Positions 51,485-63,087 of a DNA stretch of 64,000 nt are shown piece after piece. The stretch is taken from the NCBI GenBank assembly GCA_032164245.1, contig JAVMKO010000006.1:103495310-103559309 (forward strand), written 5' to 3'. The first letter of the stretch is position 1, and every line of letters begins with the position of its first letter. Made by a program: the position numbers and the translations under genes. This DNA is from Sternotherus odoratus (lineage: Eukaryota; Chordata; Testudines; Kinosternidae). The notes below the pieces were generated by a model, which did no database searches, was not told the DNA's origin, and worked only from the letters and a program-made list of their open reading frames with translations.

Positions 51485-51706
51485 CAGTGATTTTCCAACT
51501 TTTGTCCTGGTGACCCCTTTTGCACAGCAAGCCTCTGAGTGCGACCCCCACCATATAAATTAAAAACACTTTTAAATATATTGAACACCATTATAAGTGC
51601 TGGAAGCAAAGCAGGATTTGGGGTGGAGGTTGACAGCTTGTGATCCCCCCATGTAATAACCTCATGACTCCAGGACGATTCCTGACCCCCAGTTTGAGAA
51701 CCCCTG
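51485..51706 (-). mobile_element. hAT non-autonomous element with 8-bp target duplication
   Basis: CAGTGATTTTCCAAC ... GTTTGAGAACCCCTG, flanked by GATCTGAG (51477-51484) and GATTTGAG (51707-51714), 7 of 8 matching. Same family as the element at 12417-13762. From 51715 to 53014 no gene is apparent. Confidence 0.8.
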
Positions 51707-53014
51707 GATTTGAGGGTTGTGCCGGGAGCCCACAGTCTGGGCTCTTCTCCTTGGCTTTGTGTTTGTCTCTGCTCAGTGTCTCTCCCAGCCCTGTCCCCTG
51801 AGGCATGTGTGCCCTCAGAGGCTCTGTGCCTGATTTGCTCAAGCTCTGGCTGGGATCTTGCTGGGTCCCTATAAGAATTGGGGAGCTGCCAAGGGGTCCA
51901 GGATGGGCAGATTTCTACCTAGGACCAAATGAAATGCCCTTGGCAAGGGGCTGTCATGGTTCGTAACCTGCTGGGTGCAATGAAATCCGTATCTGCAGTG
52001 ACTCGGTGTCACATTTATTACTCAGCTGGAATCCAGTATCAGAGAATCCTCAGGTTGGCTTGGCAAAGCTGAGCTGAAGGAAGAAGTTGTGTTGGCAGCA
52101 ACAACTGCTTCAATTCCCCCACCTCTCAGGGATCCCTGTTGGGTTTCCTTCCATTTGTACCTGCGTTTCTGTTGGACTTCCTGGGATGCTGAGTCTCTGG
52201 GGGTCTCACAAACTGTCCCTCCCTTGCTTCTCCCCATTCCCAGAGTGCCCCTGGGAGCCAGACCCTTTGCTGGGGGCTTGAGTGAGCCACGAGTAACTGA
52301 ACAGGCTTTGGGGAGGGAGGACAACCCTGCACCAGGGGACCCTTGTGGCTGGGAGAGCCATGGTATAGGGAGGAGGCTAGTGGGGGAAGCGAGGTCAGTG
52401 GCTGTCTGTGCTTTGCCTGGGCTGCTTGCCAGGATGCAGATCTTCAGAGGTGCAAGTCGGTCCTAATTTGCTATGGAGTAGGTGTGTGTTAGGTATAAAT
52501 AAGAAAGAAACATTAGTACAGTTCATATGTTCAGTTATTTATTTCAGTAATGTATTTCTTAGGTAATGTTAAGTGAATCGCAGGCTTTAATAGTCTGTAA
52601 TATGGAGGACATGAACTATTGACCCTTGGACTCCATCTTTGGAAATGAACTGGGTGATTACAAGTCCTCTGGCTCAAACAGGACAGAACCGGTTTTTCCC
52701 GCAAGAACCAGCCCTCAACATTCTATCACCTCAGAACTTTTCTGCCACACAGACTATAAAAGATCGGGTTCAGCGCATGCGCTGGGCTGTCCATTCCAGC
52801 GGCAGCCATATGTAGTTGGGGCTTCTCAGGGCTTCCAAGCTAGGAAGAAGAGAACCATGTGTCCCGCAGCGAGGTAGAGAAAGGAGGGGCCAGTCATTAT
52901 TCTCTGTGCCACCATCTTACCTGTGGAGAGTCCTGCTTCCCTGGTGTCCATCATTTCTGATGGTCTCCCCATCAGCGATGAAATCCAACAGTCGTCTGGA
53001 CTCCCCAGTGGTCC

Positions 53015-53425
53015 TGTTGAGTCTGAACTTTACCCTGGCTTGATGTTTCTGTCTGAACTTTTAATTAAAGCTCTGACCTGCAAACTGCTCTTGACACCCC
53101 CCCCTCCGCTTAAGTAGCCATCTCCCCTTTGTCTTTTAAAATTTACATTTAAACCTGTTTTATCCTGTAGAATCTTGATTGATTATGCATGACCATTATG
53201 ACCTGTTAATCACTTTATTTACTTCTGTGTATAAATATTGATGCTTACCCCTAATAAACTTGCCACACTTACTCTGAAGCTTCTGAGCTAAGAATAGTGT
53301 GAGCCCGTTGATCAATGAAGTGGTGTCTGTGTAACTTGGTCTTTGACAGCTTGTGAGCCCTATACCAACTCCGCATGATCTTGGGTGTTGGAGAGGTAAG
53401 TAGGGACTTGCTATTTTACCTAACA
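53015..53425 (+). mobile_element. 5' LTR of an internally deleted retrovirus
   Basis: Starts TGTTGAGTCTGAAC and ends TTTTACCTAACA (411 bp), with a TATA-like GTATAAATATTG and AATAAA (about 53253) in the expected order. Preceded by GTCC, which also follows the 3' LTR: a 4-bp target duplication. Confidence 0.9.
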
Positions 53426-53841
53426 ATATGGGGGCTCGTCTTGGGATTCCTTCTGATGCAGTACCTCTGTCCAGTGGTCAGATCACTCATATACGAATTT
53501 AAAGAGGAGAGATTGTTGTTTTTCTAACTTAAAAGCAACTGTATTATGAATGTTGTGTTGTATGATCTTAAATGCAACATGTCTTTTAATGACTCCGCCT
53601 TTAGTAAAACTCTTGGTAAGTATTGTTGGGGCCATAGTAATCCCTATAATACTGTGTTGTTGTATTCACTGTGTTCCCTCCCTCATAGACTCATGTAAGT
53701 CAGCTTGTTCTTTTCCTACTTCAGCCAAGGGCCCTACTCTTTTCGAGTTGGCACAGGCTGAAGTTTCCAAGCTGCCCTTGGCTCCTTAAACTAAGATGTA
53801 GCTTTTGGTAAATAGTTGTACCAAAGCTACAAATGGAGGAA
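53426..53841 (+). pseudogene. Internal remnant: primer-binding site, env tail, polypurine tract
   Basis: Directly after the 5' LTR, TGGGGGCTCGTCTTGGGAT (53429-53447) closely matches the tRNA-Pro-type primer-binding site of gammaretroviruses, with a small change in its 3' half. Next, 53550-53789 reads as an envelope C-terminus: a membrane span (LVSIVGAIVIPIILCCCIH) followed by a short cytoplasmic tail. AAATGGAGGAA just before 53842 is the polypurine tract. Gag, pol and most of env are missing, so it cannot encode viral functions. Confidence 0.82.
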
Positions 53842-54251
53842 TGTTGAGTCTGAACTTTACCCTGGCTTGATGTCGCTGTCTGAACTTTTAATCAAAGCTC
53901 TGACCTGCAAACTGCTCTTGACACCCCCCCTCCCCTTAAGTAGCCATCTCCCCTTTGTCTTTTAAAATTTACATTTAAACCTGTTTTATCCTGTAGAATC
54001 TTGATTGATTATGCATGACCATTATGACCTGTTAATCACTTTGTTTACTTCTGTGTATAAATATTGATGCTTACCCCTAATAAACTTGCCACACTTACTC
54101 TGAAGCTTCTGAGCTAAGAATAGTGTGAGCCCGTTGATCAATGAAGTGGTGTCTGTATAACTTGGTCTCTGACAGCTTGTGAGCCCTATACCAACTCCGC
54201 ACGATCTCGGGTGTTGGAGAGGTAAGTAGGGACTTGCTATTTTACCTAACA
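53842..54251 (+). mobile_element. 3' LTR of the internally deleted retrovirus
   Basis: 410 bp, the same as 53015-53425 apart from about nine substitutions and one poly-C length difference counted by eye, roughly 2%. Followed by GTCC (54252-54255), the duplicated target. Confidence 0.9.
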
Positions 54252-54255
54252 GTCC

Positions 54256-55640
54256 TACTCGACGGCTCTAAGTCAGCTGGAAAGTAGTAGTTCCTGGGCT
54301 TCACACCTGTACACTGTGTCCATTGCACATCTACTGTAGGAAAGGTTCCTGTAATGGCATTTTATTTATTGTTTTTCTGAGTGCCAAGGGAGGTTTTGTG
54401 TGTCTGAGCCTCAAGCTCCGAAAGCCAGTCAACAAATCACTGTATGGTTAAGTTTGTGTTTCTTCCCCACCCCCCAAATTTCCCCCAGTTTTCTCTACCT
54501 TTACTCTTAATACATTTACCTTTTTTGCACCTTATTTTTTTCTTCATTTTTATTACATCAGACAGGGAGGGAGGGACATCCTTATTGTGAGCTAAATCCA
54601 CCGGTGACAGATCATGGAAGGGAGCTGAGTCTGCTCTTCTGAGAAAAGGGGTTTTCCTTTTTTATCTTTCCTCCTCCCATTTCTCGAGTATTTTTTCTCT
54701 AAAGCGTTACCTTACTCCCCTTGGGTAACAAGGGCATTTTTCTCCCTGGGCCTTGGTGTCCCACCTACCTCTCCATAGGTCTATCTGCACCACTTTTTAC
54801 CCCACCTTGCGTTGCAGGATATTATCACCTGTAATGTTCAAGCCCCCCACCTCCTGAGTTTTTCTGAAATGACACCTCTGGTGTTGGGGTCCCTATGTGG
54901 GGGCTGAAGCAGGGAGTCCCCTTTGGTGGGGTCCCCAGTGTGCAACCAGCGGTATAGGACTGCTGAGTCCTCCAAACCCATCAGCTTGGGCTGTTCCTCA
55001 CACTGATATTGATTTTAAAGTACAAACCTCTGACAGACACTGTACTGCACAGCCATTCACAGGCAGGGACACAACCAGCCGACTTACATGAATAATCTCC
55101 CAGCCACACATGAAACATCAATACAGAGGCTCCAGCCATTCCCCCCGTAGTTCCCCAGCCTTACACCCCAGAACCGCCCTGTATTACACAGCTCAAGGCT
55201 CCCTGGGGCAGTGCAAGTTCATTACGTTGGACACTCTTCATAGGAAAGTGGACATGCACCAGTCCTTGTAATCTGAGTTGAGATTCCCCCATCACTTCAG
55301 CTAAAACCATACTGCTTTAGGTGAAATAAAAAAGAGATTTATTAACTAGAGAAAGATAGATTGGAAGTGATTGGAAGTAGCAGGCATAGTGATCACAGTT
55401 GAAAGAAAATGAAGAAAGAAAATAAATTCACATTCTAAATTCTAACTTAAACGGACCAAGCAAGATTTGAATCAAGCAGTGTCTCACCCTAACACAGTGG
55501 TTGTCAACCTGTGTGCCACATGCGGCCCAATGAGCACACAGTCGTGGCCTAGTGGTGAGCTAAAAAAAATCTAGTCCCGGCTGCGTTCAGCAGGGTCCAG
55601 GGTCCGAGTCCCAGCTGCCCAGCTCTGCATGACGAGGTCC
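54256..55640. other. Intergenic, no gene recognised
   Basis: T-rich 54350-54560. At 55320-55360 a GAAATAAAAAAGAGATTTATT stretch looks like old LTR-type sequence. An hAT-like tip (CAGTGGTTGTCAACC) is at about 55496. No open frame has a recognisable domain. Confidence 0.4.
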
Positions 55641-55654
55641 AGGTGTCCAAGTCC

Positions 55655-55755
55655 TCACTGTGTGGCCTGGTGAGGATGGCTTTAAACTGGGGCCAATACT
55701 AGTGTGTGGCCAGGTTCCTGCGGTTTATGTTCATCTCGGTGCTGTGATCTGCCAG
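55655..55755 (-). pseudogene. Relic of a third GLYAT-like gene (exon 2)
   Basis: The minus strand matches exon 2 of copies A and B: a CTGCCAGAG-type acceptor context, then ATGAACATAAACCGCAGGAA, corresponding to MAINRGN in copy A, and CAGTTTAAAGCCATCCTCAC, corresponding to EFKAVLT. A TAG stop in the middle and shifted frames make it non-functional. No partner exons were found nearby. Confidence 0.65.
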
Positions 55756-56719
55756 AGGCATGGCGGGGCGGAGGGTCAGATTTTGCAAAGTCAGAAAACT
55801 CTTCATGGGGAGGCTGCACCAAAGTTACCGTCCGCCAAAGTGGCAGAGGGGAGCAGCAGGGCTGAGGGAGCCCTGGGCAGCACTCGCTTATCCTGTGCAA
55901 GCCAGGCTGAAATCACTGGATGGTGTGGTTGGTGGGGCCTGAGGGCTGGCCCAGCTGGCATTTCTCAAAGGACAGGACACAGCCTGTCTGGGACGAGGCC
56001 AAGAGCTGACACCAAACCATGAGTGAGGCATAACTGAGAGAAACCCACTGCTAAAGGGGCATCAGTTCAGTGGTTGTGGGCGGGGAACTAAATCCGAGGA
56101 CACAGCTGGAGACACTAGGAAGCAGGACTGGGTGTTTACTTATTATTCATAACTACGGGTACATGAGTTGTCATTGCTGTGCTCTCCCCAGTTGGTTGCT
56201 GGTTTCCCCATCCCCTCTGACAAAGCTCTTATTTCATATACACCCACTTTCATTTTTAAAGTCTGTGACTGGGCCATATGGCCCCGCACTGGTACGGCAG
56301 GGGTTAACCCTTCCTTCATAGCTGAGGAAACTGTGCCCCGGAAGCTCTACTGGGCATGCTCCCACTGGAGACCAGGTATAAAAGCCTGCAGAATGGATGA
56401 TTCTGTGCTGACCACTGGAGGGGAAGGAGGTCTGCTGTCAGCTCCAGATGAAGAACAGCCGGCACTGCAGGATCCAGAGCAGCCAAACCTGGCTGCTCCT
56501 AGAGTCCAGATGGAGGACCCACTCCCCCTGGAGTGGAGAACATGATGTTTAGTGGTAGGAAGTGACCCAGGGAACTTTAAAGATAGACAGTATTAGAGCC
56601 ACACAGGTGCTTGGTGGATCTCCTCTGAGCTGCAACTAATAGATCCCTGGGTTGGAACTGGGTGGAAGGGGAGAGCCTGGGTCCCCCTGCTGCCCCATCT
56701 CCTCCTGCCCCACACTGCC

Positions 56720-56890
56720 CTGCTACTAGGGATGAGTTGTATGGATTCTGGCTATTGGTCCATACTGGGGGTGAGGTCTCTGGCTTCTAGGGTGCACTGT
56801 CCAATATTAGGGGTGAGTTAGATGGACTCTGGGTTTTGGGCCACACTGCCCAGACATTTGGATGAGATACATGGACTTGCCCGATAGAGC
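56720..56890 (+). repeat. 50-bp minisatellite, copy in block B
   Basis: Three to four diverged units of the array described at 37487-37765, marking the left part of the second duplicated block. Confidence 0.6.
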
Positions 56891-58243
56891 CCATGACCCT
56901 GATCAAGGGGTGAGTGTGTGGAGATAGGCCATTAGGTGGGTGTGGGGATTGGAGAGTGCTAAGGGTCTGACACCCCATTCCACCCCTGCCACAAAGGGGT
57001 GCAGACAGACATGTCAAAAAAGTCCCTCCAAGGAAGTTTTTTAGTGATTCTAGAAATTTGCTTGGGCAGCTCCAACAGGTTCTGTTGGCTAGTTTTCAAA
57101 AGGAAGCCCCAGATATTTCACCCAGACTTTAGTTATTACAGACACCATCCTGCAGAGCAGGTTATTTCGGTTTTTAGGCCCCCAGTGTCTGGACACACAG
57201 CAGACACTGGAAACCAGCAGAACTTTTCTGGGGAAAATTTGATTTGAAAGGTGGGTTGAAAAATGGGAACCTGTTGTGTGTCCCTCACTGTAGTTCTGCC
57301 TCCCCCTTTGCCCATGAGGTCCCAGCCGGCCGGAGTGTGCCACCGCACAGGGGAAATACTCAAAGGTTTCTTCAACAATCAGTTTAATTGCAGCTGGGAT
57401 CACAAAGCCTGAAATGCTTCCTGCTATGGATCAGTGTTGGTGGGTGGAGTTAAGGGGATGTGGGTGTCTTGGCTGTGTGGTGCTGAATTTAACAGGTTTG
57501 GATTGCCTTTGGGTGTGACCTCAGGCTGGGAATTCTTGGGGATCATGAAGTTTGGTTTGAAGATAATCAAATCCTTGAGTTACTGAGACAGACTGGTCCT
57601 GGAGGGAGTCCTTGGCAAAGGACACTCTTGGGCTGGTTAGTATCAGTGTGGAACAGCCAGATGCATCATGGGTTAGAAGCGTCATGCCCAGCACCCTGAG
57701 CTCAAGGGGATGTTGCCTAATGGGGACCGATCTCCTAGCCCCTCCCCTGTCCCATTTAAAGCTGCTGGGGCTTGTATTGTCCAGGGGGGGGGGGGAGGAG
57801 GGAGAAAGCTGATGAGAGCAGACAGCAGTGGGGAGAGATGTGAAGAGCCCCAGGGAAGCGTTGGAGAGAGAGATCCAGGGGAGATGTCTCTGGCAGGGTG
57901 GGCGAGGGTGACACACTGGCTGGGGGCGGGGGTTAGAGACAGGATAAGCTAAGCAGGCTGTCCCAGGGAAAGTGGGGGAGGGGGTGTAGAGCAGAAGTAG
58001 GAGGCAGGTGAGCATGTGATTGGATGGAAGCTCATTGGACTGCTGCTGGGGTGTCTGAAAGTAGAACTGGGACGGGGGTGCTACGTGTAGGGGGTTGGGG
58101 GAGTGGGGTCCACCCTGGAGGGCAGGTAATGGGGCCTGGGAGACTAGGACAGACCCTGGAAAGCTGGGGATGGTGCTGTGAGGCTGTGGGTAGCAGATCC
58201 CAGGTGAGGCTGGAGCTAGGAGATGTTACTGGTTCCACTGAGT

Positions 58244-61200
58244 CTAACACTGATCCCCAGACTCCCCCACCCCCCTCCCTTGGCTTCCCTTAGCCCCAGC
58301 ATGGTAGGGGTCCTGGGTGGCTGTGCTGGGGACTCCGGCGGGGGCTGTGCCCGGTGCTGGGCTGGGGGTTAAGGTCGGGGTGCTATGCAGTGTTGCGTTG
58401 TGGAGGATGTAGTGGCACAGGCAGGACTGGCGCTGGAAGCCCAAACTCTCCAGCACCCTCTGCATGGGGTGGTTGTCCAGGGCCACGTGGCAGTAGCTGG
58501 GATAGCCTAGTGCGTGCATCCGCTTGGCCATGACATTGATCAGCACCTTTGCATAGCCGCGCCCCCGGTGCTGGGGCAGGGTGTAGCCATGTCTCCTTGC
58601 ACCAAAAGGGTCTGAAAGGCTCCAGCTGACAGGGCGGTTGGTGGTGTCCAGGAGGCAGACGCCAGGGAAGTAGCGGATCAGTCTGGTCAGGTATCTCCTG
58701 CTCCTGTGATCCCTCACATAGGCCCACGTCTCATTCAGGAGGTCGGTGTGGGAGACGTCCAGGGACGAGAGCCTCATGGCCGGGTCCAGCCTGGGAGGTG
58801 GGAGGAGAGAGAGCAGCAGGATCAACCCCCCAATGTCAGCGCTGAGGAGTGACACCTCAGAATCATGAGATTGGCCCTAGAATCATGAGGCTTTTACAAA
58901 AGATCACTGTTCAGATCAGTTCCTGTCTGCATTCTGTAAAACTTGCCCATACCAGTTTTGCCCTGGCCTCTTCTTTTGTCATTCAGTTTTGCGCGCATTC
59001 TAATACAATGTGCATACCCTCATCTTTGGGGCGAAGCCAGACTCTTAGGCACCTGCTCCCTTACTTGGTGTAAACATTGCTCGTGCCAATCGGAAACAAA
59101 CAGAAACAGGTTTTGGGCCCCCTCCCCTATGACACTTCTATGATGTCATAGTTGGTACTTATGAACCTGTCTGCCATGTGCAGACAGAGAGAGGAGAAAG
59201 AGAAATGAATCCTGTGTATCCAGTCCTGTACCCCCGTAACTGAGCCTGATCACCTCCAAGCCTCTCTGCTCACGTGTTTCAAACAGAGCTTCTACGTCTG
59301 CCGGTAGTTATGCGCTGGTTTGTATTTGTAAGTATCGATTATTACTAAAGGCTGTATCTTTGTTTATAAATATTGTTAGGAAGTATTTTAGTCATTGTGT
59401 GTTTTAAGTCTCATTAAGTCTATTAGCTAATCAAACGCTGCTCCCTTACCCCGTGTAATTATCCCCAATAAAACTTTAAATTGATTGATTTTAGTTGTGT
59501 GTGTGTGTGTGTGTGTGTGTGTCTGCTGTTCATGTCGTGACCCATACTTTCTTTGCATCCCTTACCATATAGTCTGTTGCCATATGCAGCCTGGTAAATA
59601 ACAGGCCTGCAATTTTTTGCCCTTGCGAGTAAGTGGCAATTCACAATTAGGCTGTGATTACTGTCCTCCCTTGACAGCTGAATTCCCTCAGCCCTGACCC
59701 CTCCGTGTTACAATCACTGCTGCCAACAGTCCCAGATCTATGATGGTGAGATGACCCTCCCTGCAGAAGGTCCTACAACATCTCCCCCACAGCAATTCAT
59801 TCTGCCCCAGTACAGGAAACCATCAACTCTCTTCCCCGCTCCCACAGCCTCCTCACTGTACCTCCTGATATTCTTCTACCCCTCCCATCCCTGTGAGGTC
59901 AGCAGTGGGCTCCCCTCTGCCCTTCCTAGTTAGTGTGTCCCAGGGATGGGGGCAGTCAAAGCACCATCCTGTCCCGTTGCTCACAGAGAGATGGGGAGTA
60001 GAACCAATGTCCCCCTGAGATGCTGAGCAATTCCTGCTGCCTCTTCCCCCGACCTTCTCTCCCATCCCCATGACAAGGGTGTCACTTTACTGCGGGGATG
60101 AGGAGAGCCAGGGAGCTCTTACTGTAGCAACTTTGAGAGTCAGCCAATCAGAAGGGACTCCCCCCGCCACCCCAGGCAGGGTGAGATTCCCATGAAGGTC
60201 ATTCTGAGACCCAGCCAAACTCATTGGATTAAGTAAAGGGGGCAGCTGGAGCCAAGTGAAGTGGACAGCTGGCTGGTGTGGCTGTGGGATGGATATGGGA
60301 CACGGGGCCTCTCCAAATAACTTACAGAGTTCGTAGCACTCCCGTGGGGTATCATTCCCTCCCTGAATCCTGGGTAAGGAGCTGAGGTCTGAACAGACTG
60401 TGGGCAGGGTACGTTCCCCTCCAGCATGGGCCAGGAGAGATGTGGGGCAGTGATGGGGGAGCAGTGCTGCTCAGTGCCCAAGCCCTGCCAGGGATGATGG
60501 CTGATTGTATGAATGCCCGGTCCTGAGGGGATGTGGGTGGGACCCCATTGGTCTCACAGGAGCCCTTTGCATCAGGGATTCCTGGCAGAAGCTGGAGCCC
60601 TGTGCAGGAGCTGAAGAGGGATCTCCCTCCCCATGGCTGAACCCATCCCATGGCTCCGTTCCCCAGTCCCTGCAGTTTCCCTAAGTGCAGTTGAGTTCAG
60701 TACCAATCCCACTAGGATTCTCCTGGTGACCACAAGACCCCAGTGCCACAGCCCCTGTATGGGGAATAGCCAGCCAGACCTTGGGCATCTCAGTGCCAAT
60801 TTGGCCGGGGGCCCTGTGGTGTGAGCAGACACTGACCGGATTTCAGGCATGGAGCTGGGATCCGGGTGGAGGTAAGTGAAGAAGTGTATCACTTCCAGCT
60901 GGATCCCTTTAGCCTCGGAGATGTCCCTGGAGGTTTTGTAGACCCCGTCCTGGAGCCCTGCAGGGGGAGCGACAAGCTGTGAGCGGTGGGGATGGGGACT
61001 GAAGGGGGTGAGAAAAGCCCCCATATGTGTGGGGAGCCCAACCTGGCACAGGGGGTGGGTGGGGCAGGCATCTGAGCTTCCAAAACTACAGGCCCCAGCC
61101 CTCAGGGAAGAGGATGTGCTCTGCTGAGCTGACTCTAGCCCAGCCCTGGCAAGGAGCAACCCCATATATTCCTGCTCCCCCATAGAGCTGACAGCCTGGG

Positions 61201-61784
61201 GGGAACCTGAGGGCTTTGGAACTGGCACTGTAGGGCGGGATCCTGGTGTTTGGCCCAGACAGAACATGTTTGTTCAGTGGCCGTGATGCTCTCCCCGGTG
61301 CTGTGGGGCCCATGTTACCGTGGATCCAGACGGCCTGGCTCCAGTTGATGGCGCTGTCCTGCAGGGCCCGGTAGGCGCCCAGGTCCCGGTAGTACGCCGC
61401 GTACGTGTTGGTGTAGAAATCAGAGTCGTCTGTTACCACCTGCCGGGGAGACATGGAGCAGAGTGGGGAACTCCCAATGGAATGACTGATCTGCCCACCC
61501 TCCACCCCAAACCATCCTGGCCCCTGCCTTGGGGTGCCCCAAAGAGGGAAAGGCCTCAAATCCCCTCTGAGCTAGACTGGCCCCTCTCTTGGTCCCCTAG
61601 AGGAGAAAGGCTCCATATCATACCCCACCTATCTCCACCCACCCCCAGGTTTAGTGCGGTGGCTGTGGGGTGTCACCTCTCTGCATGGGCGGGTGAGGAT
61701 GGTTTTGAACTCTGGCCACGAATCCACCAGCACCTCATACACAGCCGGGTTCCCACGGTTTATGGTCATCACGGCACCGAGGAC
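58244..61784 (-). CDS. Glycine N-acyltransferase-like protein, copy B (exons 2-5; first exon not in window)
   Basis: Paralogue of copy A with the same enzyme family and likely role. Minus-strand exons 61677-61784, 61319-61439, 60837-60957 and 58244-58790 have exactly the same lengths (108, 121, 121, 547 bp) and splice phases as copy A, and all are open. Motifs: [61 protein letters not shown] (closer than copy A to the usual CoA-binding R-x-x-G-x-G/A pattern). The GGNERS segment of copy A is replaced by VRDHRS. The first coding exon, about 1.7 kb upstream in copy A, is not found: homology to block A stops near 62490, so it may lie beyond the right edge or be lost. An LTR-like insertion sits in the last intron. 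Confidence 0.85.
58908..59645 (+). mobile_element. Probable solo LTR (family 3) in intron of copy B
   Basis: 738 bp present in block B but absent at the matching site of block A (near 39866). Termini TGTTCAGATC and CAATTCACA fit the TG...CA rule. It has a TATA-like TTTATAAATATTG and AATAAA at 59467-59472, then a (TG)n tract. Flanks ATCAC and ATTAG are only a weak match, so an aged target duplication. Confidence 0.6.
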
Positions 61785-62519
61785 CTGCCAGAGAGATGTG
61801 GTGGGGGTCAGAGCTGGAGGAGGGGCAGAAATTCCCACCTTTATGACTGGGCCAGGAGCCTCCCATTGTTAATTGGGGGTTTCAGTGTCTCATGATCTTC
61901 TGGGCCTTTGGGGAGTATTATGCCCTTCTCAAAAATGGCTGCCCTTTTCAATGGGGCTGACACCACAGGCTGCCCTTCGTCAAGATGGTCACCACCTCAC
62001 AATGATTTCAGGGGACCAACGCAAGGGAAAATGGCTTCCACAGGCTCTTGGAAGCAGAAATTGGGGAGTTTCAGAAGAATGTGGGGAGCATCAAAGAGAA
62101 GGGATTGCAGTGTGGGGGATGTAGGGGTGACACTAGTGGTTGGTTCGAGGGGCAGGGAGGGTGCAGGCATGTGGAGGGGGTGAGTGTTGGGGGAGACATG
62201 TTGCAGGACGTATGAGTGGGAAAGCTGTGGGGGGCCTGTCTCTTCACACACACTATTTGTTTACTCTCCTGATTTCGAAGTCTGATCGCTGATTTGTGGC
62301 CCTTAGGCTGGTATCACACGAGAGACTCTCTAGGGCAGGGGGCAGAGCTGGAGAAGGAGGCTGGTCACCTCCACATACACTTGAGCCATGTGATGGGCAT
62401 GGAGCCATGGAGAGAACCAGAGCTACCCAGCTCTCTGGTTAGCTGTCATGGAGCGCAACCATGCAGAGACTGGCTGTCACGGTGCCCACCTGTGATGGGT
62501 TACCATATTTCAACAATCA

Positions 62520-62940
62520 AAAAAGAGGACAGGGAGCCCCTCCCTAGCCTCACCCCACCCCCACCCAGTCCCTCCCACTTCCTTCCTGCTGACTACCCCT
62601 CTCAGAACCTCCATTCCCCCTTGCTCCTTGTCCCCTGACTGCTCCCTCCTGAGACCCCCCCAGCCTAACTTCCTGCCTAGGATCCTACCCCTTACCTGTT
62701 CTCTGACTGTCCCGACCCTTATCCACATACCTGCCACCAGACAGACCCCTGGGACTCCCATGCCTTTCCAACAACTCCCTGCCCTCTGACGGGCACCCCC
62801 AGAACCCCCGACCCATCCAGCCCGCTCCACTCCCTGTCCCCCGATTGCTCCAATCCCCCTCCATACCCCCAACCCCTAGTACTCCCCTGCCCCAGAACTC
62901 CCAACTCATCCAACTGCCACCCCACCCCACTCCCTGGGCA
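62520..62940. repeat. C-rich degenerate repeat
   Basis: Irregular CCCTGACTG/CCCCAGAACCC units after an AAAAGAGGACAGGGAG lead-in; similar to 25100-25590. Open frames here are compositional. Confidence 0.55.
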
Positions 62941-62966
62941 AGAAATTCTGATCACATAACTGCTTG

Positions 62967-63040
62967 GTAGTACGGCTAAACCACCCTGAACACTCCCGCT
63001 CCCATCTGCTTTCAGAAGCTAAGCAGGGTTGGGCCTGCCT

Positions 63041-63071
<31 letters not shown>

Positions 63072-63087
63072 CGGGTGCTGTAGGCTT
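62967..63087 (+). pseudogene. 5S rRNA-like sequence (pseudogene or SINE head)
   Basis: 121 bp that aligns end to end with vertebrate 5S rRNA. The internal promoter is mostly kept: A box AGAAGCTAAGCAGGGT and C box TAGTACTTGGATGGGAGACC. The end is CCGGGTGCTGTAGGCTT. I count roughly 18 differences from the standard sequence by eye, concentrated in the first half. No T-run terminator follows; instead it continues into ATGGGGCTAGCAACTCCAC. It therefore looks like a dead copy or the head of a 5S-derived retroposon, not an active gene. Confidence 0.75.
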
